Shown here: positions 43,411 to 52,924 of the stretch, in pieces | How the letters are laid out: every line of letters begins with the position of its first letter | How positions within the stretch are numbered: the first letter of the stretch is position 1 | From: Spartinivicinus ruber | GTDB taxonomy: Bacteria > Pseudomonadota > Gammaproteobacteria > Pseudomonadales > Zooshikellaceae | DNA length: 64,000 nucleotides | Assembly: GCF_011009015.1 (NCBI RefSeq) | Contig: NZ_CP048878.1 | Location: 5,424,354-5,488,353, forward strand | Direction: 5' to 3' | Program-made: the position numbers and the translations under genes | The notes under the pieces: generated by a model | What the model saw: only the letters and a program-made list of their open reading frames with translations | Database searches by the model: none | What the model was told of the DNA's origin: nothing

Positions 43411-44670
43411 ATGGTTTTTATGTGGTTGCACTATGCAGTAATAGGTTTAGCAGTACTCGCGCTTCTGGGTGTTGTTCTAGAAGAAGTAATACACGTAAAC
43501 AAAGCCAAAATCACCCTTTTTCTTGGAGCCCTCGCCTGGATTTTACTCTTTGTATCTAGTCATGGCGGGCCTGAAAACCAGGAAGCAATTATTCATGGCC
43601 TAGAAAGCAACATCGCTGAAATAGCCAGCCTTTGGCTTTTCTTGCTATCAGCAATGACCTTTGTTGCTTACCTTAACAAAAAGGGGATGATTGAAAACCT
43701 AATCTATCTATTCCTCCCAAAGCAGATTTCAGAACGTAAACTGTTATTTTTAACTGGCCTATTCTGTTTTATTTTTTCGTCCCTAGCCGACAATATCACT
43801 GCAACCTTAGTATCCGTTACACTTATTCTTTCCTTACGCATGGATACAGCCAAAACTCTTCGGTTTGCTGCTCTACTGGTTTTCGCCGTCAACTCAGGTG
43901 GCGTAGCGCTAATCACTGGTGATGTGACTACTTTGATGATATTCCTGCAGAATAAAGTAGATATTTTAGACTTGTTGATGTTAAGTCTTCCATCCTTTGT
44001 TGCAGTTATGTTTATGGCAACAATTTTAAGCCTAGGGCTGTCAGGCAACGTTACCATACAACAACATCGTACAGGTGTGCGCAGGGTAGATATTGCTATT
44101 GCCTGTGTATTTCTCAGCACAATTTTAGGGACAATTATCCTGAACGTTATCTATCAGATTCCACCTGTACTGACCTTTCTATTTGGACTGTCAACTATGT
44201 TTCTGGTCGCTCGATTTTTTAATGACGATATTGAAAATGACCCTATTCTCGAATATATACGCTCCATTGAGTTTGAAGCCCTACTATTTTTCTTGGGTAT
44301 TCTTTTGCTCGTTGGAGCGCTAAAAGAAATAAATGTATTAGAATCACTCTTATCAATGTACACGCTAGTGTCGCCTTTGGTGGCAAACTATCTAATGGGA
44401 TTATTATCTGCCTGTATTGATAACGTACCTCTAACAGCCGCACTACTTAAATCCGGTATTACCATGAGTAGAGCTGAGTGGCTGGGGTTAACCTATGCTG
44501 TCGGTGTTGGCGGATCGCTACTTATTATTGGCTCCGCTGCAGGTATAGTAGCAATGTCAAAAGTGCCAGGGCTTACCTTTGGCAAATATGCTCGTTATGG
44601 ATTCGCCCTTTTGTCAGCTTATTCTGTTGGCTATATTGGCGTATATTTACTTGCAAATTATGTAATGTAG
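43411..44670 (+). CDS. nhaD: Na+/H+ antiporter, NhaD family
   Basis: A 419-aa protein with about 12 membrane segments. NhaD-family marks are VVLEEVIHVNKAKITLFLGAL, SSLADNITATLVSVTLIL, SGGVALITGDVTTLMIF and the C-terminal SACIDNVPLTAALLKSG and GVGGSLLIIGSAAGIVAM. It exports Na+ (or Li+) in exchange for protons, a marine/haloalkaline trait. A second ATG at 43420 has better spacing from AAGGAA and may be the true start. Converges with the CPA1 antiporter gene, only 7 bp apart. Confidence 0.88.
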   Translation: MVFMWLHYAVIGLAVLALLGVVLEEVIHVNKAKITLFLGALAWILLFVSSHGGPENQEAIIHGLESNIAEIASLWLFLLSAMTFVAYLNKKGMIENLIYLFLPKQISERKLLFLTGLFCFIFSSLADNITATLVSVTLILSLRMDTAKTLRFAALLVFAVNSGGVALITGDVTTLMIFLQNKVDILDLLMLSLPSFVAVMFMATILSLGLSGNVTIQQHRTGVRRVDIAIACVFLSTILGTIILNVIYQIPPVLTFLFGLSTMFLVARFFNDDIENDPILEYIRSIEFEALLFFLGILLLVGALKEINVLESLLSMYTLVSPLVANYLMGLLSACIDNVPLTAALLKSGITMSRAEWLGLTYAVGVGGSLLIIGSAAGIVAMSKVPGLTFGKYARYGFALLSAYSVGYIGVYLLANYVM

Positions 44671-44677
44671 CCTGCCT

Positions 44678-45889
44678 TTAAACTAAACCCTTTTTGGTTT
44701 TGGCAAATTTTCTGGCATACCACTCAGCTCCAGGTACAGCTGTCATACCATGGAGCAGAGCACTCATCCACACTGCATTAATTGAAAGTACTAATACTGA
44801 ATGAGCAAACTCTTGCTGCAATTCCTCAGTTACGATTAATGCAAATAACGCTGTGGCCAAACCACGAGGTCCAAACCAACCAAAAAATAGCCGGGTTAGT
44901 TGCTGAGTTTGCGTGCCTAAAAGTGATAGATAAATTGCCAGTGGGCGAACAACAAATAGACTCATCATGATGTAGATTGCCATTGGCAAAGTCAGTAATT
45001 CGATAGCGTTTGGTAACAGTCCAAGGCCAATAAAAACAAATGAAGCCCACACCAGCATCTGTCCTTCGCTTTCGGTAAATTCATAGATAAATCGGCAACG
45101 GCCTTTCACAAAATGGCCAAAAAAGAGCCCAGCGACAAATGCAGCTATAAACCCATTGCCACCAATTAAGCTTGCAATAAGGTAAGATGAGCCAGCAAGC
45201 GCAAGCGCCGCAACACCCTCATAGGTTGGTGCTGTTAGTTTGCGAGATTCAACGAAAAGAAATACTTGAGCGCCCACCCACCCCAATAAACCACCAGCAA
45301 TTGGTCCTAGAGTAATTTGCTGTAAGCCAAATAGTAGCCAATTAGTCTGGTCTGCATCGCTGGCACTAAGCCCTGTTACCATACAAGCCAACATTAAAAT
45401 AACAGGTAATGCTAAACCATCATTAAGTCCGCTTTCTACTGTTAGCGTTAGTCGTTCACGTTCGGGAACATGAGGATGGGTGATCACAGCCTGACCCAAT
45501 GCCGCATCAGTAGGTGCCATTATTGCCGCTACTAACGCAATGAGAGGCAATGGCCAGTCAGGGAAAAAAGGAATACCCAGCAAAAACCCCAAGCCAATAG
45601 TAAGTGGTAAACCAATCAACAACATTCGCATTGGCCAAAGACTTTGCCTGCGCAGTGCATCAAAATTTGTTCTGGCAGCATCAATAAAAAGTAAGATAAT
45701 TAGTGATATTTCCGCCACTAAATGTAATAAGTACTGTACATGATCAACATGCATTAAATTTGAGTAGGCCATCATTAAACCTACCGTCAGAAATACCATT
45801 GGTGCAGTGATGACTGTATTTGAAACTCGTCGTGCTACCATTGCATAAGCAATTGCACTGATCAGTATTGCCAAAATACCTAGTTCCAC
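44678..45889 (-). CDS. CPA1-type cation/proton antiporter (NhaP-like)
   Basis: About 403 aa with some 12 membrane segments. The start is taken as GTG 45887-45889 because AAGGAG lies six bases ahead; the longer frame begins with TTG and includes that site in coding sequence. Family motifs are LFIDAARTNFDALRR, MAPTDAALGQAVI and VESGLNDGLALPVIL, with the ion-binding Asp residues of CPA1 transporters. No C-terminal regulatory domain. Na+ versus K+ specificity cannot be judged. Confidence 0.87.
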   Translation of the reverse strand: MELGILAILISAIAYAMVARRVSNTVITAPMVFLTVGLMMAYSNLMHVDHVQYLLHLVAEISLIILLFIDAARTNFDALRRQSLWPMRMLLIGLPLTIGLGFLLGIPFFPDWPLPLIALVAAIMAPTDAALGQAVITHPHVPERERLTLTVESGLNDGLALPVILMLACMVTGLSASDADQTNWLLFGLQQITLGPIAGGLLGWVGAQVFLFVESRKLTAPTYEGVAALALAGSSYLIASLIGGNGFIAAFVAGLFFGHFVKGRCRFIYEFTESEGQMLVWASFVFIGLGLLPNAIELLTLPMAIYIMMSLFVVRPLAIYLSLLGTQTQQLTRLFFGWFGPRGLATALFALIVTEELQQEFAHSVLVLSINAVWMSALLHGMTAVPGAEWYARKFAKTKKGLV

Positions 45890-45993
45890 ACCTTTCTCCT
45901 TTGGCAACCCCTCATACGGCCATCATCTGTTTGCAGTGGTTAATCACAGGGAAAGGGCAATTCATACCCCTTCCCCAAAAACAACAGAAAGTT

Positions 45994-46746
45994 TTATGTT
46001 AATGTTGTGAAAATAACGGATACGCTTGTGTAATTTACTCTGTTATCAGGGAATGTCATATCCTTAATAAGCGTACCATTAGTGTTGTAGTTATAAATAT
46101 GATTTGCAGAAGTCACATACAAGTCATTTTCTGGCCCTGCAGCAATACCACTAATGTTAAAGCCAGTGTTTGTATAGGACAACTGATTTAGGTTTAAGTC
46201 ACGAATGGTAAAGCCTTCTTGCGAGCCATTATATGATGCATAAACCCGATCACCAATAACAGTAACATCAGTGTAATTAATAGAACTGACAGGAAAGTTC
46301 ATATCTTTTATCAATGTACCATCTGTCCTGTAATGATAAATATGATTAGCCGCTGTCACATACACATCATTATCAGGGCCTGCAGCAATACCACTGGCTT
46401 TAACGCCAGTATTAAAATAAGACTGTTGATTCAAGTTTAAATCACGAACTGTTACACCCAACTGGGAGCCTTCATAAGCAGCATAGACTTTATTCCCCTT
46501 TACAATAACACTGGTATAGACAATACCACCATCTGGAAAGGTCATATCTTTAATTAACTTCCCATTGTTATCATAGTGAAATATATGATTATTTGATGTC
46601 AAATATACGTCATTATTGGGCCCTGCAGCAATGCCACTAAAGTTAAAATCCGTACCAACAAAAGACAATTGATTTAGCTGAAAATCACGGATAGTAAATC
46701 CTCTTTGTGATCCATTATAAGACGCATAGACATTGTTATTACTCAT
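45994..46746 (-). CDS. protein of three 81-residue tandem repeats
   Basis: A 250-aa protein made of three consecutive 81-residue repeats beginning at residues 6, 87 and 168 (VYASYNGSQRGFTIRDFQLNQ, VYAAYEGSQLGVTVRDLNLNQ, VYASYNGSQEGFTIRDLNLNQ). Each repeat ends with GIAAGPxNDVYxT and LIKDMxFP. The strand-rich pattern suggests beta-propeller-like blades, two per repeat. No signal peptide; only five residues precede repeat 1. The last few residues (IFTTLT) differ from the repeat, so it ends abruptly. DNA-level repeats of 243 bp make copy-number change likely. Function unknown. Confidence 0.75.
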   Translation of the reverse strand: MSNNNVYASYNGSQRGFTIRDFQLNQLSFVGTDFNFSGIAAGPNNDVYLTSNNHIFHYDNNGKLIKDMTFPDGGIVYTSVIVKGNKVYAAYEGSQLGVTVRDLNLNQQSYFNTGVKASGIAAGPDNDVYVTAANHIYHYRTDGTLIKDMNFPVSSINYTDVTVIGDRVYASYNGSQEGFTIRDLNLNQLSYTNTGFNISGIAAGPENDLYVTSANHIYNYNTNGTLIKDMTFPDNRVNYTSVSVIFTTLT

Positions 46747-47062
46747 GATTGATATCCTTATTAGTTTTTTCCATTACCCTATATTAATGATGACTTGCCA
46801 TCAGAGGATATTAACGAACAAAGTACCGAATATGACAACACTGAATGCATGCCCTTGTATTAACTAAAATAAGGTTTACATTCAGTTTGGAAATCTCTTG
46901 CGTAAACGTAGAAATACCCTCTACTTATTACGCAATTGAAATTTTCCTACCAAGTGTAGTAGAAAGAATATTTATGAGACAAAAATCAACATAGCAGTAT
47001 TCTCTAAAAGCTAGAGTTTAATATTTTAACTGAAAAGCAATAATAATGAAATATAGCAATTG
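46747..47062. other. AT-rich intergenic region
   Basis: No ORF, hairpin or known repeat was supported. Holds the promoter side of the 81-residue-repeat gene. Confidence 0.45.
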
Positions 47063-47414
47063 CTACTCTTGAAGAACTACAGCAATAGAATATTCCCAAA
47101 AGTCATGCTCCCCACCAAATATCATGTTCGCTTCCATAACTTTTTCGTTCAAAATAAACTCAGGTTGAAACGAATATCCTCCACAAGTTACTTTCGATCT
47201 AACTAATAATGTTTTTTAAAAGCTTAGTTACAATTGCAGCATAATTGCAATCACTATTTTGGGCAGTTTTCCAGTTACCTTCTGATAGTTTCACCTCAAA
47301 TGAAGAAAACAAATTATCATTATGTTTTATTTTAGAGCTTACTATATACTCTTGAGTTGCCTTAACATTCATACTTAAAAACAAAGCAAATAAAATAACT
47401 ATTTTTTTAATCAC
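47063..47414 (-). pseudogene. small secreted protein, frameshifted
   Basis: Starts with GTG 47412-47414 after AGAGGTAG. The signal peptide is MIKKIVILFALFLSMNVKA, and the frame stops after 71 codons at 47199. Removing one base from the run of six T on the plus strand (47211-47216) restores an open frame continuing TLLVRSKVTCGGYSFQPEF ... GGEHDFWEYSIAVVLQE to a stop at 47063-47065, about 117 aa in all. The joined product looks like a small periplasmic protein with one or two disulfides; no family was recognised. Either a pseudogene or a homopolymer error. Confidence 0.65.
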
Positions 47415-47793
47415 TTTACATACTACCTCTTTCCATGGCTAACACACATCAAACTGATATACAATTGCATACCTAGTGCTCCAACAAAAACCAACCAACA
47501 AATTTAAATCTCAAATAGCTTATATAGTTATTTATGTAATTATCGCTAGCATGTTTACCCTATCGCAACATCATAACCGAAATCATACTACACTAACTTC
47601 ACAGGCTTATTCTAGTTATCTTGAAAACAAAAAATAGCACCGCAGTACATTATATTAAATACAAAAAATAACAAAAAATTCTTTGATTTCATCATTTTTT
47701 TATTAGTATGCTGACCTCAAAATAATAAAAACCTATGACTGATGTAAAACTACGCTCATTACCAAGTTAGTAGCAATTTACTGAGAATGCAAA
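47415..47793. other. AT-rich region upstream of the Rhs cassette
   Basis: Divergent promoter region without recognised operators. Strongly AT-rich toward 47640-47740. Nothing coding supported. Confidence 0.5.
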
Positions 47794-50700
47794 ATGTCAG
47801 AAGAAATGAACACTATTACAACAAATGCATTTCAATACTCTAATCACTTAAGTAGCACGGTAGACCCACGAACAGGCATGTATCGCCTACAAATACAGCT
47901 ATCCCATCTACTTGGCAGTTTATTAATGGGTCCTGAATTTAGTTTTTTTATTCAGTATCATTTTTTAACCAATGAAAACCTAGGATTTGGCGAAGGCTGG
48001 TTACATAATTTATCCCGATATGACCGTAAAAACCGCCAACTTCATTTAGGACAAGGTCAAAGCTATCATGTATTACCATTCCATATCACTGATGACAATG
48101 AAATCGAGCTAGAGTTACTTTATGCAAACTCTCATGAGTTTAAAGCCTATGCACTTGCTAGTGGCGGTATCAAAATACAGTACAAAGCAGGAACATGTGA
48201 ATTCTTAAATCCAGAAGGTTTTTTAGAAAACATTCAACAGTTAGACGGCAGAAGACTTTTAATTAACTATTATTCACCTATCAGAAGAGGAAGAATCAAA
48301 TCAATCACTGATGATCATGGCCAAGCACTTGCTTTTACTTATGATGAAAGCGGCGTTAAAATCGCTAAAAACAGTCAAACAGTAATCTCATTACATATTC
48401 ATCATAATGAATTAATAGGTGCTGTACTTGCAGATAATGCTAGTTATCAGCTGGAATATACCACCATCAGTAATTGTCGAGTAATAAAACAACTCACTCA
48501 TCCACTAGGAGCCATTGAATCATTAACCTACGATTCTGAAGGGCTAAGAACTCCAATAGAGAGCCCATTGCCTACCTTGCCCGCAGTGATTCACCATCGT
48601 ATTTTCGGAAATGACATTACTACTATAAATACAACATATGAATATAGTCGTCACAATTACCTTGGCTTTGCCTCAGGAGCAAAATTCGTTAAACACAAAG
48701 ATAATTTGTACGAGCGCACCCACAACTACCGTTATCAGTCTATAGAAAAACGTGGTGATCAAGCAGTGACTCGGATTTACAATCGCTTTCATTTACTTAT
48801 CATAGAAGAAATACTTGATACTAATGAGAATATTATTATAGCTCGCCGCCAAATAGAGTATACAGCAGATTGCACCAAACCCTTTGATGAACAGCCAGCA
48901 GCCTATGCACTACCAATCAGAGATGTTACTACTTATTTTAATGATAATGGCGAACAACGATCAGAAACTTACCATTATGAATATGACAAATATGGCAATT
49001 TAGTATCTTCAATAGACCCTTTTGGTATTACTCAACGTTACGAGTATTATTCAGCACAAGGTGAAAATGGCTGCCCACCCTCTCCTACTCGAACCCCAAT
49101 TTACTTAAAACAAAAGCATATCTTCCCATCAGAAAAATATGCGATAGGAACGGAAGAAATTCTAATTCATAAATACAGTTATACTCCATTCCCAAGCATT
49201 ACTGTTATTGACGAAAACCCTATTTCCAGTGCCTTTTTATCAAAGCCGTTACCATTTGCATTATTAGCCTCAGAAACAGTTTTTACTAATAAAGGCCTAC
49301 CAATATATCAACGCTCTATTACTTATTTTAATACACCAAATAATCACTTACTCCATGGGCGTATTGAAAAAGAAAATTTACTAGTAGGAAGTCGCAATGC
49401 TGTTGATCAATATACTTATCAAAAAACAGGTGAGAGTATTCAAACTATTTTGCACTGTTTTATTGATGGAGAATCACAATACCAAGAAACTATTTTCAAA
49501 CACATAAGTAGTGGTAGAAAAATAGTCACTATTGATAAATATGGCGTTACCACAAAATTTACGTACGACTCTTTATCACGACTAAGTAAAGAAATAACTC
49601 GTGTTAACAGCCCTTATCAATCAGAATGCAACTATATTTACAAATTAGAAGAAAATAAAAAATACTATACGATTACAAACACTTCAGCTCATATAGAAAA
49701 ATTTCTTGTTGATGGACTTGGTCGAATCAAGCAAGTGATGAAAACGGATGCTTCAGGCATCCTACAAATTTATGAAAGCAGGACCTATAATTCACAAGGC
49801 CAATTATCTTCTATTACGTTATACGATACAAATAGTGAACAACAAGAGCAGCAGTATACAACCCATTTTAAATATGATATTTGGGGAGAAGTATATAAGG
49901 AAATACTGCCAACAGGACTATCACAGGTAAAGAAAATTGACAAAGTTACAAACACGCTAACTCAATACTTAGAATCCGTAAAGGGAAAAAGAATACAGTT
50001 AAAAACTACTCAATTAAATGAATCACAACAACCCACTGAAATTAACATCAATGAACAAACTATAAAGCAATTTTATGATGGGTTCGGAAGACTGATTGAA
50101 GAACAAGGCCGCTATGATGTTCCTGTATATTACAAGTATGATGTACAAGGGCGGCTAATTCAAGAATCAATCAATGATATATTAACTATCGATAAACACT
50201 ACGACCCAAACTCTCTAGATGAGTGGCTGATTGAAATAGTAGTGAATAACACTACGGTAGGTAAGCGCACTTACGACAAATTAGGTAGAATTAGCTCAGA
50301 AACAAAATTGGGATTATCGCCCACCTATTTTACATACGCACACCAATGGCCAGAACCAACCCGAACTGAATACCCAAACCAAGTTATCATTGAAAAAGAG
50401 TTAGATATTACTCTTGGGTTACCACTAAAAGAACTCAGTTCAGATCAATCTATCAATAACATATTTAAGTATACAAAGCCAACAGGTGAGTTAGCGTCAG
50501 TCACAAATCCCAATTTGCAAAGATGTATGGAATATCAAACAGACGGTTTGCTCAAAGCTGAAAAACAAGGTGAGCATCAAGTAAATTATCAGTATTCACG
50601 GCAAGGAAATATTCTATCAATAACAGACTTTTTTAAAAATACAGAGCAACGAGCATATGACAAAAATGGTCGCTTATCAAAAATCATTCAAGATCAAAGT

Positions 50701-51660
50701 ATCGTTGAGTTCTACTATGATGAGTTTGACCAAGTTAACAAGGAAGTACTGTTCACTCAATCAGGACAATTAGTTATTCATCAATATTTTTACGATGAGT
50801 ATACTCGACTTACTCAAAAAATATCGCTCATCGATCATGTCATTGTTTGTCGACAGTCATTCACCTATAACACACAAAATAAATTAATTAAAAAGCAACT
50901 AACCGATGAAAATGGCAAGACAACAACTGAACAATATCACTATGACTCACTAGGTAGACTAAGTGAATACCACTCACATGGGCCAAATGCTCCTCGATAT
51001 AAAGACAACAACGATCCCAATGACACTAAAGATGGTTTGATTCAAAAACAAATTTATCACTACAACCGTTTAGGAGATACTGATCAGTTTATCGTAGAGT
51101 ATCTAAAAAATGGTTGTACATATATCAAAACTCAGCATTTTTCTTACCACGATAATTGCTTGGGGCAATTACAATCTATTACTAGCAATACAACTATAAC
51201 AAACCTTCACGATATAGCTAACAACAGTGAACGACTCACTAACTTCGCAGAAAAACTCGCTATCAGTTATGATAACAATGGCAACATCATTAAAGATGAG
51301 CAAGGTGTACAATATCAATATAATGCGCTTAATCAAGTTACCAAGCTATTTAATGCTGATGGTCAACAGGTTGTGAACTATTTATATGATGGATTAGGGC
51401 AACAAGTCACCTGTGTTATACCTAATCAACCACCTCACCAGCAATTCTTTTCCCAGCATCAACCAATTAATGAGTCTCAAGGCGACTGGACTAGTCGTAG
51501 ATTAAATGGGAATCATGGAATTCTACAAAGAACAGTTCAAAGTCAAACTGGGCAAATTGCAGATATTATGGTTACTGACCACCAAAAAAGCGCTATTTAT
51601 TCAATTCAAGGAAATATTCTCAATAAAATAAGTTACCAGCCATTTGGTAATAGCTATTAA
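47794..51660 (+). CDS. Rhs/YD-repeat protein lacking the C-terminal core
   Basis: A 1288-aa protein of the Rhs/TccC class. The N-terminal region (DPRTGMYRLQIQLSHLLGS, LGFGEGWLHNLSRYD) resembles insecticidal-toxin-type Rhs starts. Many YD repeats follow, for example YDKYGNLVSSIDPFG, YDSLSRLSKEITR, YDGFGRLIEEQGRYD, YDSLGRLSEYHSHG and YDNNGNIIKDEQGV. It ends at NKISYQPFGNSY, exactly where family members continue into the core-associated block (GxxxDxxTGxYHLGNGYR). That missing block occurs in the gene at 52925. No signal peptide, PAAR or VgrG part. Expected to form a beta-cocoon shell that holds a toxin. Confidence 0.88.
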   Translation: MSEEMNTITTNAFQYSNHLSSTVDPRTGMYRLQIQLSHLLGSLLMGPEFSFFIQYHFLTNENLGFGEGWLHNLSRYDRKNRQLHLGQGQSYHVLPFHITDDNEIELELLYANSHEFKAYALASGGIKIQYKAGTCEFLNPEGFLENIQQLDGRRLLINYYSPIRRGRIKSITDDHGQALAFTYDESGVKIAKNSQTVISLHIHHNELIGAVLADNASYQLEYTTISNCRVIKQLTHPLGAIESLTYDSEGLRTPIESPLPTLPAVIHHRIFGNDITTINTTYEYSRHNYLGFASGAKFVKHKDNLYERTHNYRYQSIEKRGDQAVTRIYNRFHLLIIEEILDTNENIIIARRQIEYTADCTKPFDEQPAAYALPIRDVTTYFNDNGEQRSETYHYEYDKYGNLVSSIDPFGITQRYEYYSAQGENGCPPSPTRTPIYLKQKHIFPSEKYAIGTEEILIHKYSYTPFPSITVIDENPISSAFLSKPLPFALLASETVFTNKGLPIYQRSITYFNTPNNHLLHGRIEKENLLVGSRNAVDQYTYQKTGESIQTILHCFIDGESQYQETIFKHISSGRKIVTIDKYGVTTKFTYDSLSRLSKEITRVNSPYQSECNYIYKLEENKKYYTITNTSAHIEKFLVDGLGRIKQVMKTDASGILQIYESRTYNSQGQLSSITLYDTNSEQQEQQYTTHFKYDIWGEVYKEILPTGLSQVKKIDKVTNTLTQYLESVKGKRIQLKTTQLNESQQPTEININEQTIKQFYDGFGRLIEEQGRYDVPVYYKYDVQGRLIQESINDILTIDKHYDPNSLDEWLIEIVVNNTTVGKRTYDKLGRISSETKLGLSPTYFTYAHQWPEPTRTEYPNQVIIEKELDITLGLPLKELSSDQSINNIFKYTKPTGELASVTNPNLQRCMEYQTDGLLKAEKQGEHQVNYQYSRQGNILSITDFFKNTEQRAYDKNGRLSKIIQDQSIVEFYYDEFDQVNKEVLFTQSGQLVIHQYFYDEYTRLTQKISLIDHVIVCRQSFTYNTQNKLIKKQLTDENGKTTTEQYHYDSLGRLSEYHSHGPNAPRYKDNNDPNDTKDGLIQKQIYHYNRLGDTDQFIVEYLKNGCTYIKTQHFSYHDNCLGQLQSITSNTTITNLHDIANNSERLTNFAEKLAISYDNNGNIIKDEQGVQYQYNALNQVTKLFNADGQQVVNYLYDGLGQQVTCVIPNQPPHQQFFSQHQPINESQGDWTSRRLNGNHGILQRTVQSQTGQIADIMVTDHQKSAIYSIQGNILNKISYQPFGNSY

Positions 51661-51707
51661 TAACAATAAATGAAGTAAAAAACTCATATTTAAAAAAAGG
51701 TAATATT

Positions 51708-52919
51708 ATGGCTTATATAAAACCAATTAACATCCTATCAATAGCAATTAGTAATATAATCATTGGAGCGGCTTTTGCAGGATCATTAGATGCCGACCAC
51801 TATGAAATTCAAGATATTCGGGTAGAAACAGACCTTACTCATGGCCAAGCTTATCAAATTTATGCTAATGGTAAAATGCAAGCACCCGTTTATATAAAAG
51901 TCAAAGCTATTAACCCTACAACAAGAAAACCTATTACTATACCAACCGATGAATTAATTTCAGCTACATATTTATTTGGCAAACAATCAGGACTAAATTT
52001 TACTTATAATCAGTATTTTTCTGATTCATATGATAAACATTGGTTTTATACTGTAACAGAAAATCAATACCAACATACAGTACCCCGTTCAGCAGGTATT
52101 ATTCGTAGATCTGTTAGCTCATCTGAGACAACTATTCGTAATAATCCTCGGCTAACTAGCGGTTGGTCACAACTAACCTACTGGGTATCAACAAACGAAA
52201 CACACTACAGTAAACATGTATGTGCTGAGGTTTCTATTAATAATGGTGTAACAGTTAGTAGTTGCGACATGTTGTATGATGAGTATGCAACTATCAGCTC
52301 TATAGACCCTTTACAATACCGTGCTGAAGACTTTAGTTTTGACTTTCATTACTTAAAAAATACTGACACGTGGTATGTTGGCTATTGGCAGCTCACTCCC
52401 AAAGATAAACAAATTAAAATTTATGGCTTAGAATGGGAAAACCCTCTGCAAGAAGGTAACCATTTTTTTAGAGCAATGGACTACTTTCGGCCTGGAGGTA
52501 GTTTACTAAGATACAACAGCAACATAACTGCTTACTCTTTAATCCTTTATCCCTATAAACCCTCTATTGAACCTCAAACAATTAGTGACTATGTACGTAT
52601 CTGGAATATTGAAGATAAAAAACGAGAAGACTACCACTTTGAGCTACCTATCTCGACTAGCAATGTAAAGTTTGTGCAAGGAAAAGGTAATTATGATGAC
52701 TATAAAACATGTATTTACATAACACGAAATCATTGCAGTCATACACGACAAAATGGGCATTATGTAAACTTGACCAGTAATGACTCTTATCACTATGACC
52801 TTCGTCCAAAATTCAAAGTATTTGATCAATTTGGTAATGCTGCTCAACTGAAGTTAGTGGATAGCAATACTATTGCGGGCTTGGGATGGGATAATTATCA
52901 AATTAAAGATGATGAGTAA
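51708..52919 (+). CDS. exported protein inside the Rhs cassette, unknown function
   Basis: A 403-aa protein with a Sec-type signal peptide (INILSIAISNIIIGAAFAG, cleavage near residue 26). The mature part is strand-rich and tyrosine-rich: a first beta-sandwich-like unit (YEIQDIRVETDLTHGQAYQIYANG, VKVKAINPTTRKPIT), a second around TSGWSQLTYWVSTNET and a C-terminal part with two Cys pairs (CIYITRNHC). GGTAAT precedes the ATG. It lies between the two halves of an Rhs protein, 47 bp after the first and 5 bp before the second. It could be an immunity protein, adaptor or secreted partner; no family recognised. Confidence 0.7.
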   Translation: MAYIKPINILSIAISNIIIGAAFAGSLDADHYEIQDIRVETDLTHGQAYQIYANGKMQAPVYIKVKAINPTTRKPITIPTDELISATYLFGKQSGLNFTYNQYFSDSYDKHWFYTVTENQYQHTVPRSAGIIRRSVSSSETTIRNNPRLTSGWSQLTYWVSTNETHYSKHVCAEVSINNGVTVSSCDMLYDEYATISSIDPLQYRAEDFSFDFHYLKNTDTWYVGYWQLTPKDKQIKIYGLEWENPLQEGNHFFRAMDYFRPGGSLLRYNSNITAYSLILYPYKPSIEPQTISDYVRIWNIEDKKREDYHFELPISTSNVKFVQGKGNYDDYKTCIYITRNHCSHTRQNGHYVNLTSNDSYHYDLRPKFKVFDQFGNAAQLKLVDSNTIAGLGWDNYQIKDDE

Positions 52920-52924
52920 TAACA

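Noticed and set aside
51661-52924. The Rhs split as a simple frameshift or misassembly
   Set aside because: The two halves are 1.26 kb apart with a complete signal-bearing gene between, and the second half has its own Tat signal, which a broken single gene would not have.
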